Under the pieces are notes generated by a model, which was not told the DNA's origin, made no database searches, and saw nothing but the letters and a program-made list of their open reading frames with translations. Shown in pieces: positions 1 through 10,311 of a stretch of DNA of 64,000 nt (its first letter is position 1; the number at the start of each line of letters is the position of its first letter). The stretch covers positions 2,612,723-2,676,722 of the forward strand of contig NZ_CP147407.1 in NCBI RefSeq assembly GCF_037201815.1, written 5' to 3'. Position numbers and translations under genes: made by a program. This DNA is from Metabacillus sp. FJAT-52054 (GTDB taxonomy: Bacteria > Bacillota > Bacilli > Bacillales > Bacillaceae).

Positions 1-997
1 CCTGATTCAGTGTTTTTGCCGAACGCAGTGTCGCTTCAAGGCCGGCTTTATCTGAATCGTAGCAAATGATAATCTCAGCACTGTTTCTCTTCAGAATCTT
101 TGCCTGCTCCTCAGTCAGTGCAGTGCCCATTGCAGCAACAGAGTGTTCAACCCCTGCCTTAGAAGCAGAGATCACGTCTGCAAAGCCTTCTAAAAGAACA
201 GATTGCTGATGCTTCCTGATATGTAGCCTTGCCTTATGAAAGTTATAAAGCACCTTGCTTTTATTAAACAGTTTGGTTTCAGGGCTGTTTAAATATTTGG
301 GCTGTTCATCTGTCAAAACCCGCCCTGAAAAAGCAATGGTGTTTCCGTGATGATCAAGAATTGGAAACATGATCCGGTTTCTGAAACGGTCAAGAAACTC
401 TTTCCCGTCGTTCTTCCTGACCAGCAGACCCGCCTGTTCCATTAGCGGCAGACTGAACCCTCTGGCCGAGAGGAATTTAGATACAAAATTCCAGGAAGGC
501 AGTGCAAAGCCAATTTCAAATTGTTCAATGGATTCTTTTGTAAACCCTCTTAGCAAAAGGTAATCCAATGCGTCCTGGCCCTCTTTTGTATTTACCAGCA
601 AATGGTGGTAAAATTTCTTTAAGAGGTCATGCGCTTTCAGCATAGCAGCAGTATCATCATCCTGCTTTTCATGACTGGAGGAAGAGACCAGCGCGACTTC
701 CTCAGGCAAAGCTATTCCTTCTTTCTCGGAAAGCTGCCGGACAGCCTCTACGAATTCATACCCTTCCATTTGCATTAAGAAAGAAAATACGTTCCCTCCT
801 GCTTTGCAGCCAAAACAATGAAAAATCTGCTTGTCAGGTGAAACAGAAAATGATGGAGTATTTTCTCCATGAAATGGACAAAGCCCAAAATAATTTCGCC
901 CCTGTTTATTTAACTGGACATATTCTCCGATGATATCGACAATGTCCACGGACTGCTGAATCTTATTTACAGCGTCCTCAGGAATTCTCTGAGCCAT
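1..997 (-). CDS. dnaG: DNA primase DnaG (N-terminal part, cut by window edge)
   Basis: Synthesises the RNA primers for lagging-strand replication. The window holds about 332 N-terminal codons. The start is ATG at 997 (MAQRIPED...), with a purine-rich GGGGAT about 8 bases upstream. The zinc-binding domain is clear: CPFH near residue 40 and CFGC near residue 61. The polymerase core follows, with the FEGFADV-type toprim glutamate region and the YDSDKAG acidic motif close to the window edge. The rest, including the helicase-binding domain, lies outside. In B. subtilis the order is yqxD-dnaG-sigA, so sigA is expected just beyond position 1. The gap to yqxD is only 35 bases, so the two are probably cotranscribed. 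Confidence 0.95.
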   Translation of the reverse strand, partial: MAQRIPEDAVNKIQQSVDIVDIIGEYVQLNKQGRNYFGLCPFHGENTPSFSVSPDKQIFHCFGCKAGGNVFSFLMQMEGYEFVEAVRQLSEKEGIALPEEVALVSSSSHEKQDDDTAAMLKAHDLLKKFYHHLLVNTKEGQDALDYLLLRGFTKESIEQFEIGFALPSWNFVSKFLSARGFSLPLMEQAGLLVRKNDGKEFLDRFRNRIMFPILDHHGNTIAFSGRVLTDEQPKYLNSPETKLFNKSKVLYNFHKARLHIRKHQQSVLLEGFADVISASKAGVEHSVAAMGTALTEEQAKILKRNSAEIIICYDSDKAGLEATLRSAKTLNQ

Positions 998-1032
998 TCT
1001 AACATCCCCGTGTTTGAAGTATTCGAGACTAA

Positions 1033-1470
1033 CTAATCAATCCCTGCAATATTCGACAAGAACTTTTCCAGAGATTCTTTAAATTGTTTCCGGTCGGCAT
1101 CCAGAAAAGGTTTTGGTCCTTTAGAATGAATGCCCTCTCTTCTTCCCTTCGCAGACAAATACCGGTACTGCAAAGCCGTTTCTATATTATACTCTGTATA
1201 CTGTTTACCCCTAGGCGTTAAAACAATAACGTTCTTTTTCAGGAGTAAGCCTGCCAGCCCAATATCCTGAGTAATCACAATATCCCCGGGATGAATATGG
1301 TTCACAATATAGAGATCTGCCGATTCTTTATCTGTGTCAACATAAACCCACTTTTTCCCCAGCGTTTCGCTTGTCATGTGATTATAGGAGGCGACAAATA
1401 TCGACTCTGTCTCATAAGTGTCAGCTAAATCAGCAATTTCCTTCTTTACTGGGCATGCATCAGCATCCAC
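1033..1470 (-). CDS. yqxD: YqxD, YaiI/YqxD (UPF0178) family protein; 5' end uncertain
   Basis: Conserved protein of unknown biochemical role from the PIN-like UPF0178 family, encoded immediately upstream of dnaG as in B. subtilis. The family signature DADACP and downstream blocks ([28 protein letters not shown]) are intact. The only canonical start in this frame is GTG at 1470, which falls inside the first beta strand (V-DADACP) and lacks a Shine-Dalgarno sequence. An ATG at 1496, preceded by GGAG, opens a frame that would give [16 protein letters not shown] if the run of seven A (minus strand, 1484-1490) had eight. I infer a one-base indel, or sequencing error, at the 5' end. The family assignment is secure and the start is not. 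Confidence 0.85.
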   Translation of the reverse strand: MDADACPVKKEIADLADTYETESIFVASYNHMTSETLGKKWVYVDTDKESADLYIVNHIHPGDIVITQDIGLAGLLLKKNVIVLTPRGKQYTEYNIETALQYRYLSAKGRREGIHSKGPKPFLDADRKQFKESLEKFLSNIAGID

Positions 1471-1504
1471 TAATATTTTCAGCTTTTTTTCGGCATTTTT
1501 CTCT

Positions 1505-1532
1505 ATTCTCCATCACTCCGTTAAAATCCTTC
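1505..1532 (-). promoter_or_regulatory. Sigma-H-like promoter motif before yqxD
   Basis: The minus strand reads GAAGGATTT (1532-1524), then 12 bases, then GGAGAAT ending at 1505. This fits the sigma-H consensus RnAGGAwWW / RnnGAAT. The B. subtilis sigA operon is known to have a sigma-H promoter, which makes it plausible. It overlaps the candidate yqxD ribosome-binding site, so it could also be coincidental. Confidence 0.3.
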
Positions 1533-1657
1533 TTCCAAAGCAGAATCATTATTCTTACTCACCCTGACTAAGAGGAGTATTAGAATAAAGCGTGATGAAA
1601 TGTCTGAAGGAAGCTGATCTGCTAAAACCATTGTCGAATAATTTTAGCATATTGTTC

Positions 1658-1686
1658 TTGACAGATACTAGTAAATAGTTTATTCT
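1658..1686 (+). promoter_or_regulatory. Sigma-A-like promoter on the plus strand, no annotated gene downstream
   Basis: TTGACA (1658-1663), a 17-base spacer and TATTCT (1681-1686) form a good sigma-A promoter on the strand opposite to yqxD and yqfL. No convincing ORF follows. Two hairpins at 1826-1870, the second followed by TTTT, could end a transcript of about 180 nt. The rest of the 440-base gap 1514-1953 is AT-rich. On the minus strand TATAAT-like elements near 1735 and TAAAAT near 1645 may serve yqxD-dnaG, but their -35 regions are poor. Confidence 0.4.
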
Positions 1687-1825
1687 ATCGCCTTAAAGTC
1701 TAAACCTAAAAAGTGTAATTTTATCACAATTTTTTATTATAATACAAAGCCTTCATTTTTTCTACGTTTTTTACTTGAATTTGAAAAAGAAATTTTCATG
1801 CTCCAGGAGCGCACATCAAATGAAA

Positions 1826-1870
1826 GCCCGGCTGAAAAAATTCAGCTGGGCCAGTCCCGCAGGATGCGGG
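1826..1870. terminator. Hairpin pair between yqfL and yqxD
   Basis: GCCCGGCTGAA/TTCAGCTGGGC (1826-1851) is a long stem with an A-rich loop. On the minus strand it is followed by TTTCATTT, suiting a terminator for yqfL. CCCGCAGGATGCGGG (1856-1870) is a second stem followed on the plus strand by TTTT. Together they may act in both directions. Confidence 0.55.
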
Positions 1871-1953
1871 TTTTATCTGCACTGTAATCGCTCCACTAAC
1901 AAAAAGAAAATATTTTTCACCGTTGCACTCGTTCCTAAAGAAGGAATAATCGC

Positions 1954-2760
1954 TCATTTATTCATAATGGTTTGAATAATATTTGCCGTTTCCTCTACCG
2001 CTTTGTTTGAAACGTCAATTACGTTGCAGCCAATGCGTTCCACCACTTTGTCAAAGTACTCGATTTCTTCATTAATCCGATTGATGTTGGCATAGATTGC
2101 CTGGTCATTTAATCCAAGTGATTTGAGGCGCTCGCGTCTGATGTTATTGAGCTTTTCTGCACTGATTCTAAGACCGATGCACTTTTTGGCAGGGATCTTG
2201 AAAAGTTCTTCGGGCGGCTCCACTTCCGGTACAATCGGAACATTGGCCACCTTAAAACGTTTATGTGCAAGGTATTGGGATAAAGGTGTTTTGGATGTTC
2301 TGGAAACTCCGATCAGGATAATATCGGCTTTCAGCAGACCCCTTGGATCTCGGCCATCATCATATTTAACAGCAAATTCAATGGCCTCAACCTTTTTGAA
2401 ATAGTCTTCATCCAGCTTGCGCACTCTGCCAGGTTCATATTTCGCCTGGATGCCATAGGATGTTTCCATTTTATCAATTAAAGGACCGATAATGTCATGA
2501 ATTGGCACATTCCTGACAGCTGCCAGCTGAATCAGGTAGTTCCTCAATTCCGGTACCACAAGAGTAAAGCAAATAATTGCTCCGTCCATTTGTGCGTAGG
2601 ATACGACTTCCTCCAGAGTGGTTTTGTCTTCAACGTAAGGAATCCGCTTGATCATCGTGTTTGCCGCGGTTCCATTGAACTGGCTGATTGCTGCTTTAAC
2701 AACCAGTTCGGCCGTCTCCCCTACTGAATCTGATACTACATAAATGACCCGGTTATTCAT
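1954..2760 (-). CDS. yqfL: Pyruvate, phosphate dikinase regulatory protein (DUF299)
   Basis: Bifunctional ADP-dependent serine/threonine kinase and Pi-dependent pyrophosphorylase family that switches pyruvate, phosphate dikinase (or PEP synthase in proteobacteria) off and on. The 268 residues match the usual family length. The conserved N-terminal VSDSVGET is at residues 8-15 and the P-loop GVSRTSKT at 151-158. The start is ATG at 2760. It lies 21 bases after ccpN. In B. subtilis YqfL modulates CcpN-dependent gluconeogenic repression, so the pairing with ccpN is meaningful. Whether this organism has PPDK cannot be seen here. Confidence 0.95.
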   Translation of the reverse strand: MNNRVIYVVSDSVGETAELVVKAAISQFNGTAANTMIKRIPYVEDKTTLEEVVSYAQMDGAIICFTLVVPELRNYLIQLAAVRNVPIHDIIGPLIDKMETSYGIQAKYEPGRVRKLDEDYFKKVEAIEFAVKYDDGRDPRGLLKADIILIGVSRTSKTPLSQYLAHKRFKVANVPIVPEVEPPEELFKIPAKKCIGLRISAEKLNNIRRERLKSLGLNDQAIYANINRINEEIEYFDKVVERIGCNVIDVSNKAVEETANIIQTIMNK

Positions 2761-2781
2761 CCCGTTCCCCGCTTCCCTATG

Positions 2782-3420
2782 TTAAATGATATCGTTATCT
2801 GCAAGTCTCATTAGAATTTTGGTCATATTGGTTTTAGTAATTCTCCCAATGACTTCAAACCCTTTTTCTGTATCTCTAATAATTGGAAGTGCATCGATTT
2901 GCTTCTCAATCAGCGATTTTGCCACATCCATTATAAAATCCTCGTTTTTACAAACTGTAATATTCGGCATTCGTGTCATAATGATGTTAACCGGGATGGA
3001 AGCTAATTCTTGTTTGCCGATGCTAGCCCGCAGCAAATCTTTTCTGGAGAGCACACCAACGAGCAGGGAGTCCTTATCCACAACAAATAATGTACCTACG
3101 TCCTCGAGGAACATCGTGACGATTGCATCATAGACCGACACATTCTCGCTAACGACTACGGGAATGGATTGAAAATCCTTCACCTGAAGTTTTTTCAGCT
3201 TATCGCTTAATAGCTGATTGCCTGTCTTTCCAGTATAAAAATAGCCGACCCTCGGTCTTGCTTCCAAATATCCGGACATCGTCAAAATAGCAAGGTCCGG
3301 TCTTAGAGTAGCCCTTGTCAAATTTAATTGATCTGCTATATGTTCACCTGTTATAGGCCCATTTTCCTTCACGATTTGAAGGATTATTTCCTGCCGCTTG
3401 TTCAGTTCGATTATACTCAC
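2782..3420 (-). CDS. ccpN: CcpN, repressor of gluconeogenic genes (HTH plus two CBS domains)
   Basis: Transcriptional repressor of gapB and pckA during growth on glucose in B. subtilis. The N-terminal winged helix covers about residues 1-65 (ELNKRQEIILQIVKENG, then GEHIADQLNLTRATLRPDL), followed by two CBS domains at about 80-135 and 145-200 that probably sense nucleotides. I chose GTG at 3420 (MSIIELNKRQ), giving 212 residues like the B. subtilis protein. The frame is open upstream to 3480, but that extension (HNPLRKRKNSRR) is not family-like. A TATAAT at 3504-3509 (minus strand) and a TGTAA-N5-TTACA palindrome at 3470-3484 precede it. Confidence 0.93.
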   Translation of the reverse strand: MSIIELNKRQEIILQIVKENGPITGEHIADQLNLTRATLRPDLAILTMSGYLEARPRVGYFYTGKTGNQLLSDKLKKLQVKDFQSIPVVVSENVSVYDAIVTMFLEDVGTLFVVDKDSLLVGVLSRKDLLRASIGKQELASIPVNIIMTRMPNITVCKNEDFIMDVAKSLIEKQIDALPIIRDTEKGFEVIGRITKTNMTKILMRLADNDII

Positions 3421-3469
3421 CACCAGTTCCGGCATTCTGCGGCTATTTTTTCTCTTCCGCAAAGGATTA

Positions 3470-3509
3470 TGTAAATGCATTACATTACGCTTGTTCTATC
3501 AACATTATA
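3470..3509 (-). promoter_or_regulatory. Putative ccpN promoter -10 element and palindrome
   Basis: On the minus strand TATAAT occupies 3509-3504, with only a weak T-rich -35 region upstream. An inverted repeat TGTAA-N5-TTACA lies at 3470-3484, between this -10 and the chosen ccpN start. Its position suits an operator, possibly autoregulatory, but I cannot assign a protein to it. Confidence 0.35.
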
Positions 3510-3615
3510 TATGAAACAGGCAGGAAAAAAAGTCATGTTATGAAAGCTTTTTTATGCAAAACTGCCATCAGAGAAGGCTTTCTTCATTTATAGCGGCGTA
3601 TTTACGGCATAAAGC

Positions 3616-3643
3616 TTTGGATCCTGAAAAAACAGGATCCAAA
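3616..3643 (-). terminator. Perfect hairpin just after glyS
   Basis: TTTGGATCCTG and CAGGATCCAAA form an 11-bp perfect stem around a six-base A/T loop, five bases after the glyS stop. There is no long U-tract after it, so termination is likely but may be incomplete. Confidence 0.5.
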
Positions 3644-3647
3644 GAAC

Positions 3648-5717
3648 TTATTTAACGATAATAGAATTGGTTTCAGCGAAAGAACGAATTACATCAGCCA
3701 GCTGCTTCATTTGAGCGAGGCGGTTCACTTTCACTTTTTCATCCTCTGCCATAATCATAGTGTGATCAAAGTATGACGTAATTTCTGGCGTCATCGTTTT
3801 CAGTGCAGCAAACGCTTGAACGAAATCCGAGGAGGCTGAAGCCTTATAATACTCGGAAATGGCTTCTTCCGCTTTGCTGTGCAGAGCCTTTTCGTATTCA
3901 TTTTCAAAAAGCGCTGGATCTACAGCTGTGTTATCGCCTGCCTTACTCGCTATGTTTAGTACACGTGAGAAGGCTTCAATGGTTTCTTTGAAGGTTTCGG
4001 TACCGGACTCAGATGCCAGTACATCCGCCCGTTTGATCATGGACGTTACCTCTGCTTCAGAGGATTGCAGAATTGCCTCAACCAAATCGTAGCGAATATT
4101 TCTTTCATCCATAACATACTTCGCTCTCATTTTGAAAAATCCTGTTAATTCATCGATCAGTTTTTCCGGTTCTTCTGCTTCTAGAGAGGACAAGGAAAGC
4201 TGAAATAGCTCCCGAAGCGAAATCTTCCAATTATAGCCTATAAGGATTTGAACAATTCCGCTTGCCTGCCTTCTGAGTGCATATGGATCTTGTGATCCGG
4301 TTGGGAGCATTCCAATAGAGAAGAAAGCAGTAATTGTATCAAGCTTGTCGGCAATCGCTACGACCGCACCTGCCTCGGAAGCAGGGATCGAATCCTCGGA
4401 ATGCCGTGGACTATAGTGCTCATTGATTGCCGCCGCAACCGTTTCTTTCTCCCCTAAAAGCCTGGCATACTTTTCACCCATTACACCTTGCAGTTCAGGA
4501 AATTCGTAAACCATGTGGGAAACGAGATCAAATTTGCTGATTTGAGCTGTCCGTTTTGCATCTTCACGGACTTCTTCATTCAGCTCAAGATGTTTTGCCA
4601 ACATATCTGACAGTGCGGTAACTCTTCTTACTTTGTCCCCTAGTGAACCGAGTTCTTCATGGAATACAATTTTTTCAAGTTTTTCTACAGCCTCGCCGAT
4701 TTTCAGCTTATGGTCTTCATTATAAAAGAATGCAGCATCAGAAAGGCGGGCTCTTAATACCTTCTCATTTCCACGGGCAACTTGTTCAAGATGCACATCG
4801 TTTCCGTTGCGGACCGTTACAAAGTAAGGAAGAAGGACGCCTTTTTCATCTTTAACCGGGAAGTAGCGCTGATGTTCCTTCATCGTCGTTACAAGGACTT
4901 CTTCAGGCAAGGTTAAATAATCGGCTTCAAATTTCCCATATAGGGCAGTCGGGTATTCCACCAGATTGTTTACTTCCTCAAGTAAATCCTCATCAACCGG
5001 AATAACCCAATGATTTTCCTGTGCCATCTCCTCGAGCTGATGTCTGATCAGCTGCTTGCGTTCAGCCGGATTTGCAACAACATATTGTTCATTTAACTCG
5101 TTTTCATAGCTGGCTGGTTCTGTTATGGAGACAGAAGATTCTCCAAGGAAGCGGTGCCCGCTTGTTACAATACCCGTTTGGATGCCTGCCAGCGTAAACG
5201 GTATAACCTCATTGCCGAATAACGCTATGATCGATTTAATAGGGCGGGCATAGCGCATGTCCTGACTTCCCCATTTCATATTTTTAGGGAAGGTAAGACT
5301 CGAGAGTACTTTATCCAGGTTTTTCAAAAGTTCCGCAGTGAACTGCCCCTTTACATGCTTTTGAACATGGACATACTCTACATCGTTAATTTCTTTAAAA
5401 TATATATCCTCTACTGAAGCACCCTGTCCTCTGCAGAATCCCATTGCAGCCTTGCTCCAATTGCCTTCTGCATCGAGAGCAATTTTTTTTGCCGGCCCTT
5501 TCGCTTCTTCTGTTACATCTTCCTGTTTCTCAGCTAAACCAGAAACCAAAACAGCAAGACGGCGAGGGGTTGAATACAGCTTCATTTCTCCAAATGGAAC
5601 CGCATGGTCAGTAAGCCATTTCTGCACTTTTTCTCCAAGCTGATTCATTGAATCTGTAACAAACCTTGCCGGAAGCTCTTCTAGTCTGATTTCTATCAGC
5701 AGGTCATGTTTATTCAT
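3648..5717 (-). CDS. glyS: Glycine-tRNA ligase beta subunit
   Basis: The beta subunit of the alpha2beta2 bacterial glycyl-tRNA synthetase, needed for tRNA binding and activity. The 689 residues are family length, starting [19 protein letters not shown], the conserved N-terminal block. An HD-like domain (around the KHLELN...[23 protein letters not shown] segment) and a C-terminal anticodon-binding region follow. It overlaps the glyQ stop by 8 bases, indicating translational coupling. Expression should follow the glycyl T-box upstream of glyQ. Confidence 0.97.
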   Translation of the reverse strand: MNKHDLLIEIRLEELPARFVTDSMNQLGEKVQKWLTDHAVPFGEMKLYSTPRRLAVLVSGLAEKQEDVTEEAKGPAKKIALDAEGNWSKAAMGFCRGQGASVEDIYFKEINDVEYVHVQKHVKGQFTAELLKNLDKVLSSLTFPKNMKWGSQDMRYARPIKSIIALFGNEVIPFTLAGIQTGIVTSGHRFLGESSVSITEPASYENELNEQYVVANPAERKQLIRHQLEEMAQENHWVIPVDEDLLEEVNNLVEYPTALYGKFEADYLTLPEEVLVTTMKEHQRYFPVKDEKGVLLPYFVTVRNGNDVHLEQVARGNEKVLRARLSDAAFFYNEDHKLKIGEAVEKLEKIVFHEELGSLGDKVRRVTALSDMLAKHLELNEEVREDAKRTAQISKFDLVSHMVYEFPELQGVMGEKYARLLGEKETVAAAINEHYSPRHSEDSIPASEAGAVVAIADKLDTITAFFSIGMLPTGSQDPYALRRQASGIVQILIGYNWKISLRELFQLSLSSLEAEEPEKLIDELTGFFKMRAKYVMDERNIRYDLVEAILQSSEAEVTSMIKRADVLASESGTETFKETIEAFSRVLNIASKAGDNTAVDPALFENEYEKALHSKAEEAISEYYKASASSDFVQAFAALKTMTPEITSYFDHTMIMAEDEKVKVNRLAQMKQLADVIRSFAETNSIIVK

Positions 5718-6600
5718 GATTTTCCGCCTCCTGTTCCTTTACCATTGGAAAGCCTAACTTTTCTCTTTCATCATAGAACGTTTTAGCCACTTTTCTTGCA
5801 AGATTCCTTACTCGGCCAATATATCCTGTTCGTTCAGTGACTGAAATGGCCCCTCTCGCATCTAAAAGGTTGAAGGTATGAGAACACTTCAATACATAAT
5901 CATACGCTGGATGCACCAGCCCCTGATCCATTTGGCGATGTGCTTCTTTTTCATAAACCGTAAACAGATGGAAGAGCATCTCTGCATCCGATGTCTCGAA
6001 CGTGTATTTAGAATGTTCATATTCCGGCATTCCGAATATATCCCGTACAGTAAATCCATCCGTCCATTCTAAGTCAAAAACGTTTTCCTTATCTTGAATA
6101 TAGGACGCAAGACGTTCAATTCCATATGTAATTTCAACTGAAACAGGCTTGCACTCTAATCCGCCTACCTGCTGAAAATACGTAAATTGGGTGATTTCCA
6201 TTCCATCAAGCCATACTTCCCATCCAAGACCGGCGCAGCCAAGAGAAGGATTTTCCCAATTATCCTCTACAAAACGGATATCATGTTCAAGCGGATTTAT
6301 TCCAAGTGCTTTTAAGGAGTCTAGATACAGCTCCTGAATATTATCAGGGGATGGTTTCATAATTACTTGAAATTGATGATGCTGATACAGACGGTTAGGG
6401 TTCTCTCCATAACGGCCATCAGCAGGCCGGCGAGACGGTTCTACATACGCAACGTTCCAGGGCTCAGGTCCAATTGCTCTTAAAAATGTGTAAGGGCTCA
6501 TTGTTCCTGCACCTTTTTCGGTATCGTAAGCCTGCATTAAAATACAGCCCTGTTCTGACCAGTGCTTTTGCAATGTTAAGATCATGTTTTGAATATTCAT
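5710..6600 (-). CDS. glyQ: Glycine-tRNA ligase alpha subunit
   Basis: Catalytic class II subunit of glycyl-tRNA synthetase that activates glycine. I placed the start at ATG 6600 ([19 protein letters not shown]), giving 296 residues. The frame is open upstream to 6855, but that region is the T-box leader RNA, not protein. Conserved blocks include [35 protein letters not shown] and [29 protein letters not shown] lies a few bases upstream as ribosome-binding site. Confidence 0.97.
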   Translation of the reverse strand: MNIQNMILTLQKHWSEQGCILMQAYDTEKGAGTMSPYTFLRAIGPEPWNVAYVEPSRRPADGRYGENPNRLYQHHQFQVIMKPSPDNIQELYLDSLKALGINPLEHDIRFVEDNWENPSLGCAGLGWEVWLDGMEITQFTYFQQVGGLECKPVSVEITYGIERLASYIQDKENVFDLEWTDGFTVRDIFGMPEYEHSKYTFETSDAEMLFHLFTVYEKEAHRQMDQGLVHPAYDYVLKCSHTFNLLDARGAISVTERTGYIGRVRNLARKVAKTFYDEREKLGFPMVKEQEAENHE

Positions 6601-6639
6601 ATAGATCCCTCCAAAAGGATGATAATTTCGGCAGAAAAC

Positions 6640-6879
6640 GTAAAAAACTCCCGTCTCTATGCCATTACAGAATGACATAGGGACGAGAGTTACCCGCGGT
6701 TCCACCCTACTTGGGAATTCAGAAGACTGCTTCGTCGTTCCCCTCTTTTCAAAAACATGCTCCGGAATGCCTTTCGCAGCTGCTTCGTATCCGGCTTTCA
6801 CCGCCCCGGACTCGCTAAAACAAAAGCACATGCTGGTACTTCTTTCCTTCTTCACATGGTTAAAATTCGATTAAATTAT
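6640..6879 (-). promoter_or_regulatory. Glycyl T-box riboswitch leader of glyQS
   Basis: The 14-base T-box AGGGTGGAACCGCG is exact at 6708-6695 (minus strand). Stem I carries AGTA (loop E type) and GAAAGGCATTC, with the specifier GGC at 6771-6769, the same setting as in B. subtilis glyQS. A terminator hairpin follows at 6691-6642, ending in TTTTTT. Uncharged tRNA-Gly (anticodon GCC) would pair with GGC and the T-box to favour antitermination. This class is well established; the specifier is read directly from sequence. Confidence 0.95.
6642..6691 (-). terminator. T-box regulated intrinsic terminator
   Basis: AACTCTCGTCCCTATGTCATT pairs with AATGGCATAGAGACGGGAGTT, followed by a T-run on the minus strand. 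The 5' arm overlaps the antiterminator partner of the T-box. Confidence 0.93.
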
Positions 6880-6885
6880 ATACGA

Positions 6886-6914
6886 ATCATAATGAAATTT
6901 ATCATGATTGTCAA
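6886..6914 (-). promoter_or_regulatory. Sigma-A promoter of glyQS
   Basis: TTGACA (6914-6909), a 17-base spacer and TATGAT (6891-6886) on the minus strand. Transcription would start near 6879, just before the T-box stem I. The -35 lies just beyond the recO stop at 6919. Confidence 0.8.
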
Positions 6915-6918
6915 CCTG

Positions 6919-7671
6919 CTACAGCTGATCCCGTAAATTTTCAATCTGATCCAAAAATCGTTTTGATTTTAAGTACAGGCCAGAATATTCCTGATAATAG
7001 CTGTTTAAAACGAGCTTAAGTTCATTTTTCGTCTCGGTTTTGACAGAAATTTGGCCAAGCCTGTTTAAATCAAAGAAATACAGGAGACGCAAGAGTCTGA
7101 CTGTTCCCTGTGAAACAACGAGTCTGTAAGGATCTTTTTCAAAACAGCGGTGGCACAGAAAACCCGCTTCTCTAATTGAAAAATGAAAGGTTCCATCCGT
7201 ACTTCCGCAATTGACACAGCCATTCAGATGCGGAGTAACTCCAAGAACCGGGAGCATTTTCAGTTCAAACATTCTAAGCAGAATATCTGGATCCTGCCCC
7301 TCGTCAAGGTGCTGGAACATTTGCAGAAAGAGTTCAAAAAGAAAAGGGTTCCTTTCCAGGCTGTCTGTCCCCTTGTCCAGCAGTTCTGCCATATAGGAAG
7401 CGTAAGCCGTCATAAATAAATCTTCTCTAATGGAACGCATTGAAGAGAGGGTTTCGGCCTGCTGCAAACTTCCAAGGCCTGATGATTTTTGAAATAAAAA
7501 AGTGCCATAAGTAAAAAGCTGAGTCATCGCTGCAAGACGGCTGTTTGGTTTTTTTGCTCCCCTAGCCATCACTCCAACTTTACCCAGCTCTCTTGTATAA
7601 ATCGTGACTATTTTATTGTTCTCTCCATAGTTGGATGAACGAATAATGATTCCTTCGCATTTTTGGAGCAC
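6919..7671 (-). CDS. recO: DNA repair protein RecO
   Basis: Recombination mediator that, with RecF and RecR, loads RecA on SSB-coated single strands and anneals complementary DNA. An N-terminal OB-fold ([24 protein letters not shown]) is followed by a helical region with a four-cysteine zinc motif (CVNC near 145, CHRC near 166). I chose GTG at 7671, since GGAGAGG lies 5 bases before it, giving 250 residues. An ATG at 7686 is in frame but would contain that ribosome-binding site. The C-terminal [13 protein letters not shown] block is typical of Bacillus RecO. Confidence 0.94.
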   Translation of the reverse strand: MLQKCEGIIIRSSNYGENNKIVTIYTRELGKVGVMARGAKKPNSRLAAMTQLFTYGTFLFQKSSGLGSLQQAETLSSMRSIREDLFMTAYASYMAELLDKGTDSLERNPFLFELFLQMFQHLDEGQDPDILLRMFELKMLPVLGVTPHLNGCVNCGSTDGTFHFSIREAGFLCHRCFEKDPYRLVVSQGTVRLLRLLYFFDLNRLGQISVKTETKNELKLVLNSYYQEYSGLYLKSKRFLDQIENLRDQL

Positions 7672-7701
7672 CTTTTTCCTCTCCATCCGGAAGGGCCAGA
7701 A

Positions 7702-7845
7702 TCAAATCAGCGGAAAATCTGGACTAATCAGCTCATCCTCTTGTGTATCGGGTCCATCTGCATGCTCCTTTTCCATTTCCTTAAAAAGAAGATACGTGTC
7801 AATATTACCTGTCTGATAAAAAACCTTCCAGGTAAAATCCTTCAT
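7702..7845 (-). CDS. yqzL: YqzL family small protein
   Basis: A 47-residue protein (MKDFTWKVFYQTGN...DFPLI) encoded between era and recO, the same place as yqzL in B. subtilis. The DFTWK start and DFPL end match my recollection of the family. Its function is unknown. GGTGGGGG lies directly upstream of ATG 7845. The stop is 30 bases before the recO start, so it is probably read with recO. No signal peptide or membrane segment is visible. Confidence 0.88.
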   Translation of the reverse strand: MKDFTWKVFYQTGNIDTYLLFKEMEKEHADGPDTQEDELISPDFPLI

Positions 7846-7974
7846 GTTACCCCCACCTTTCGTCAATAAGACCAGAAAAGCTTAATCCAATTTTCTTACT
7901 GATAGGATGACCCTGACTCCCTCTAATCATGTTAAACAATATTTGCTAAATTGTGCTAGCCAATTTTTAATTTT

Positions 7975-8043
7975 TGGCTCTGTTAAAATTGGGTGTTGAT
8001 TGCAGCCAGCAGGTCTCAAAAAACATCATGCTTTAACATGCTG
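7975..8043 (+). repeat. MITE-like dispersed repeat, short copy A
   Basis: Begins GGCTCTGTTAAAATTGGGTGTTGATT and ends with an element related to the right end of the longer copies (AAACATCATGCTTTAACATG). It matches the ends of the copies at 18776-18961, 28470-28568 and 49801-49988 but lacks the central part. It lies in the era-yqzL gap, otherwise AT-rich and featureless. Confidence 0.7.
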
Positions 8044-8048
8044 ATTTT

Positions 8049-8050
<2 letters not shown>
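8018..8050 (-). terminator. Hairpin after era
   Basis: On the minus strand AAAAAATCAGCATG pairs with CATGATGTTTTTT around a six-base loop, overlapping the era stop and ending in a T-run. The right end of repeat copy A forms this hairpin, so the repeat appears to supply the terminator. Confidence 0.65.
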
Positions 8051-9384
<1,334 letters not shown>

Positions 9385-9392
9385 CTATTTCT

Positions 9393-9421
9393 ATTCTACC
9401 CGAAAACATCATCTTTTTCAC
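9393..9421 (-). promoter_or_regulatory. Weak sigma-A-like promoter before cdd
   Basis: GTGAAA (9421-9416), a 17-base spacer and TAGAAT (9398-9393) on the minus strand. Both hexamers deviate from consensus. A small TTTCACG/CGTGAAA hairpin lies at its upstream edge. Confidence 0.35.
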
Positions 9422-9464
9422 GTTTTCTCGTGAAATAAAGAATAAATAATTAGAATATTCTCAA

Positions 9465-9851
9465 TTATAAAAATTCAATTATTTTTGGAGTAAATATTAG
9501 CACTCCAATAAAGAAAGCTGCAATGGCCGCCACGAACACTGAGCCCGCAGCAGCATCTTTGGCAGCCTTTGCCAACGGACGCATTTCATCCGTTACAAGA
9601 TCTACTGTCCGTTCAATTGCTGTATTCATAAGCTCAAGTGACAGCACTGCCGCAATTGACCCAATAACCATGTACCATTCCATAAAACTGATTTCCAGAA
9701 TGAAACCTGCAGCAATGGCCAGTACCATCAATATACAATGGATCTGAAAATTTCTTTCATGCCGGAACACATTCATGAGTCCGGACGAGGCGAATGCAAA
9801 ACTTTTCAACAGACGTTTAATTTCAGATGTTTTCTGATCTTGTAAGCCCAT
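9465..9851 (-). CDS. dgkA: Undecaprenol kinase / diacylglycerol kinase-like DgkA
   Basis: Small integral membrane kinase. In Gram-positives this family phosphorylates undecaprenol to recycle the cell-wall lipid carrier. The 128 residues hold three hydrophobic helices and the catalytic signature [15 protein letters not shown] near residues 75-90, with [13 protein letters not shown] after it. Its start overlaps ybeY by 29 bases, and no better downstream start fits the family. It is part of the phoH-pgpH-ybeY-dgkA-cdd-era cluster. Confidence 0.94.
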   Translation of the reverse strand: MGLQDQKTSEIKRLLKSFAFASSGLMNVFRHERNFQIHCILMVLAIAAGFILEISFMEWYMVIGSIAAVLSLELMNTAIERTVDLVTDEMRPLAKAAKDAAAGSVFVAAIAAFFIGVLIFTPKIIEFL

Positions 9852-10311
9852 AGGAATCTAAAATCCCCTTCTGCTTAGTAAACATTTCCTTTTCGTCTTC
9901 CTCTGTCAAATGATCATACCCCAGCAAATGCAAAAAACCGTGAACGGCTAAAAATCCGAGCTCTCTTTTAAAGCTGTGACCATAGTCAGCAGCCTGCTCT
10001 CTTGTTCTTTCTACAGAGATAATAATATCACCCAGTACCGGAGGCATGTCCGCCCCGATAATCTCGATCTCATCTTCACCCTGCTCTTCCATGGCAAAGG
10101 AGATCACATCCGTTGGCTGATCCTTATCCCTGTATTCACGGTTAATTTCCTGAATCCTGCTGTTATCCGTAAACGTGACCGAAACCTCGGCCCCGTCTTT
10201 TGTCTGCTCTGCTTCTGCAGCAAATTGGAGAAGAGCTTCTACAATATTGATTTCTTCAGATGACAGCTCACCTGTTTCATCGCATAGATCAATCATTAAT
10301 CTTTTATTCAT
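9823..10311 (-). CDS. ybeY: Endoribonuclease YbeY
   Basis: Zinc-dependent endoribonuclease family implicated in 16S rRNA 3' maturation and 70S quality control. The [11 protein letters not shown] signature gives zinc ligands H124, H128 and H134. The length of 162 is normal. The start overlaps the pgpH stop by 4 bases (ATGA). The neighbouring era works on the same end of 16S rRNA, consistent with a shared role in ribosome maturation. Confidence 0.96.
   Translation of the reverse strand: MNKRLMIDLCDETGELSSEEINIVEALLQFAAEAEQTKDGAEVSVTFTDNSRIQEINREYRDKDQPTDVISFAMEEQGEDEIEIIGADMPPVLGDIIISVERTREQAADYGHSFKRELGFLAVHGFLHLLGYDHLTEEDEKEMFTKQKGILDSYGLTRSENI

Noticed and set aside
6601-6855. N-terminal extension of glyQ by about 85 codons
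   Set aside because: The extension is the T-box leader read as protein; the family starts at ATG 6600.
7183-7419. Plus-strand open frames opposite recO, and similar shadows elsewhere
   Set aside because: They overlap well-supported minus-strand genes, lack ribosome-binding sites and show no family motifs.
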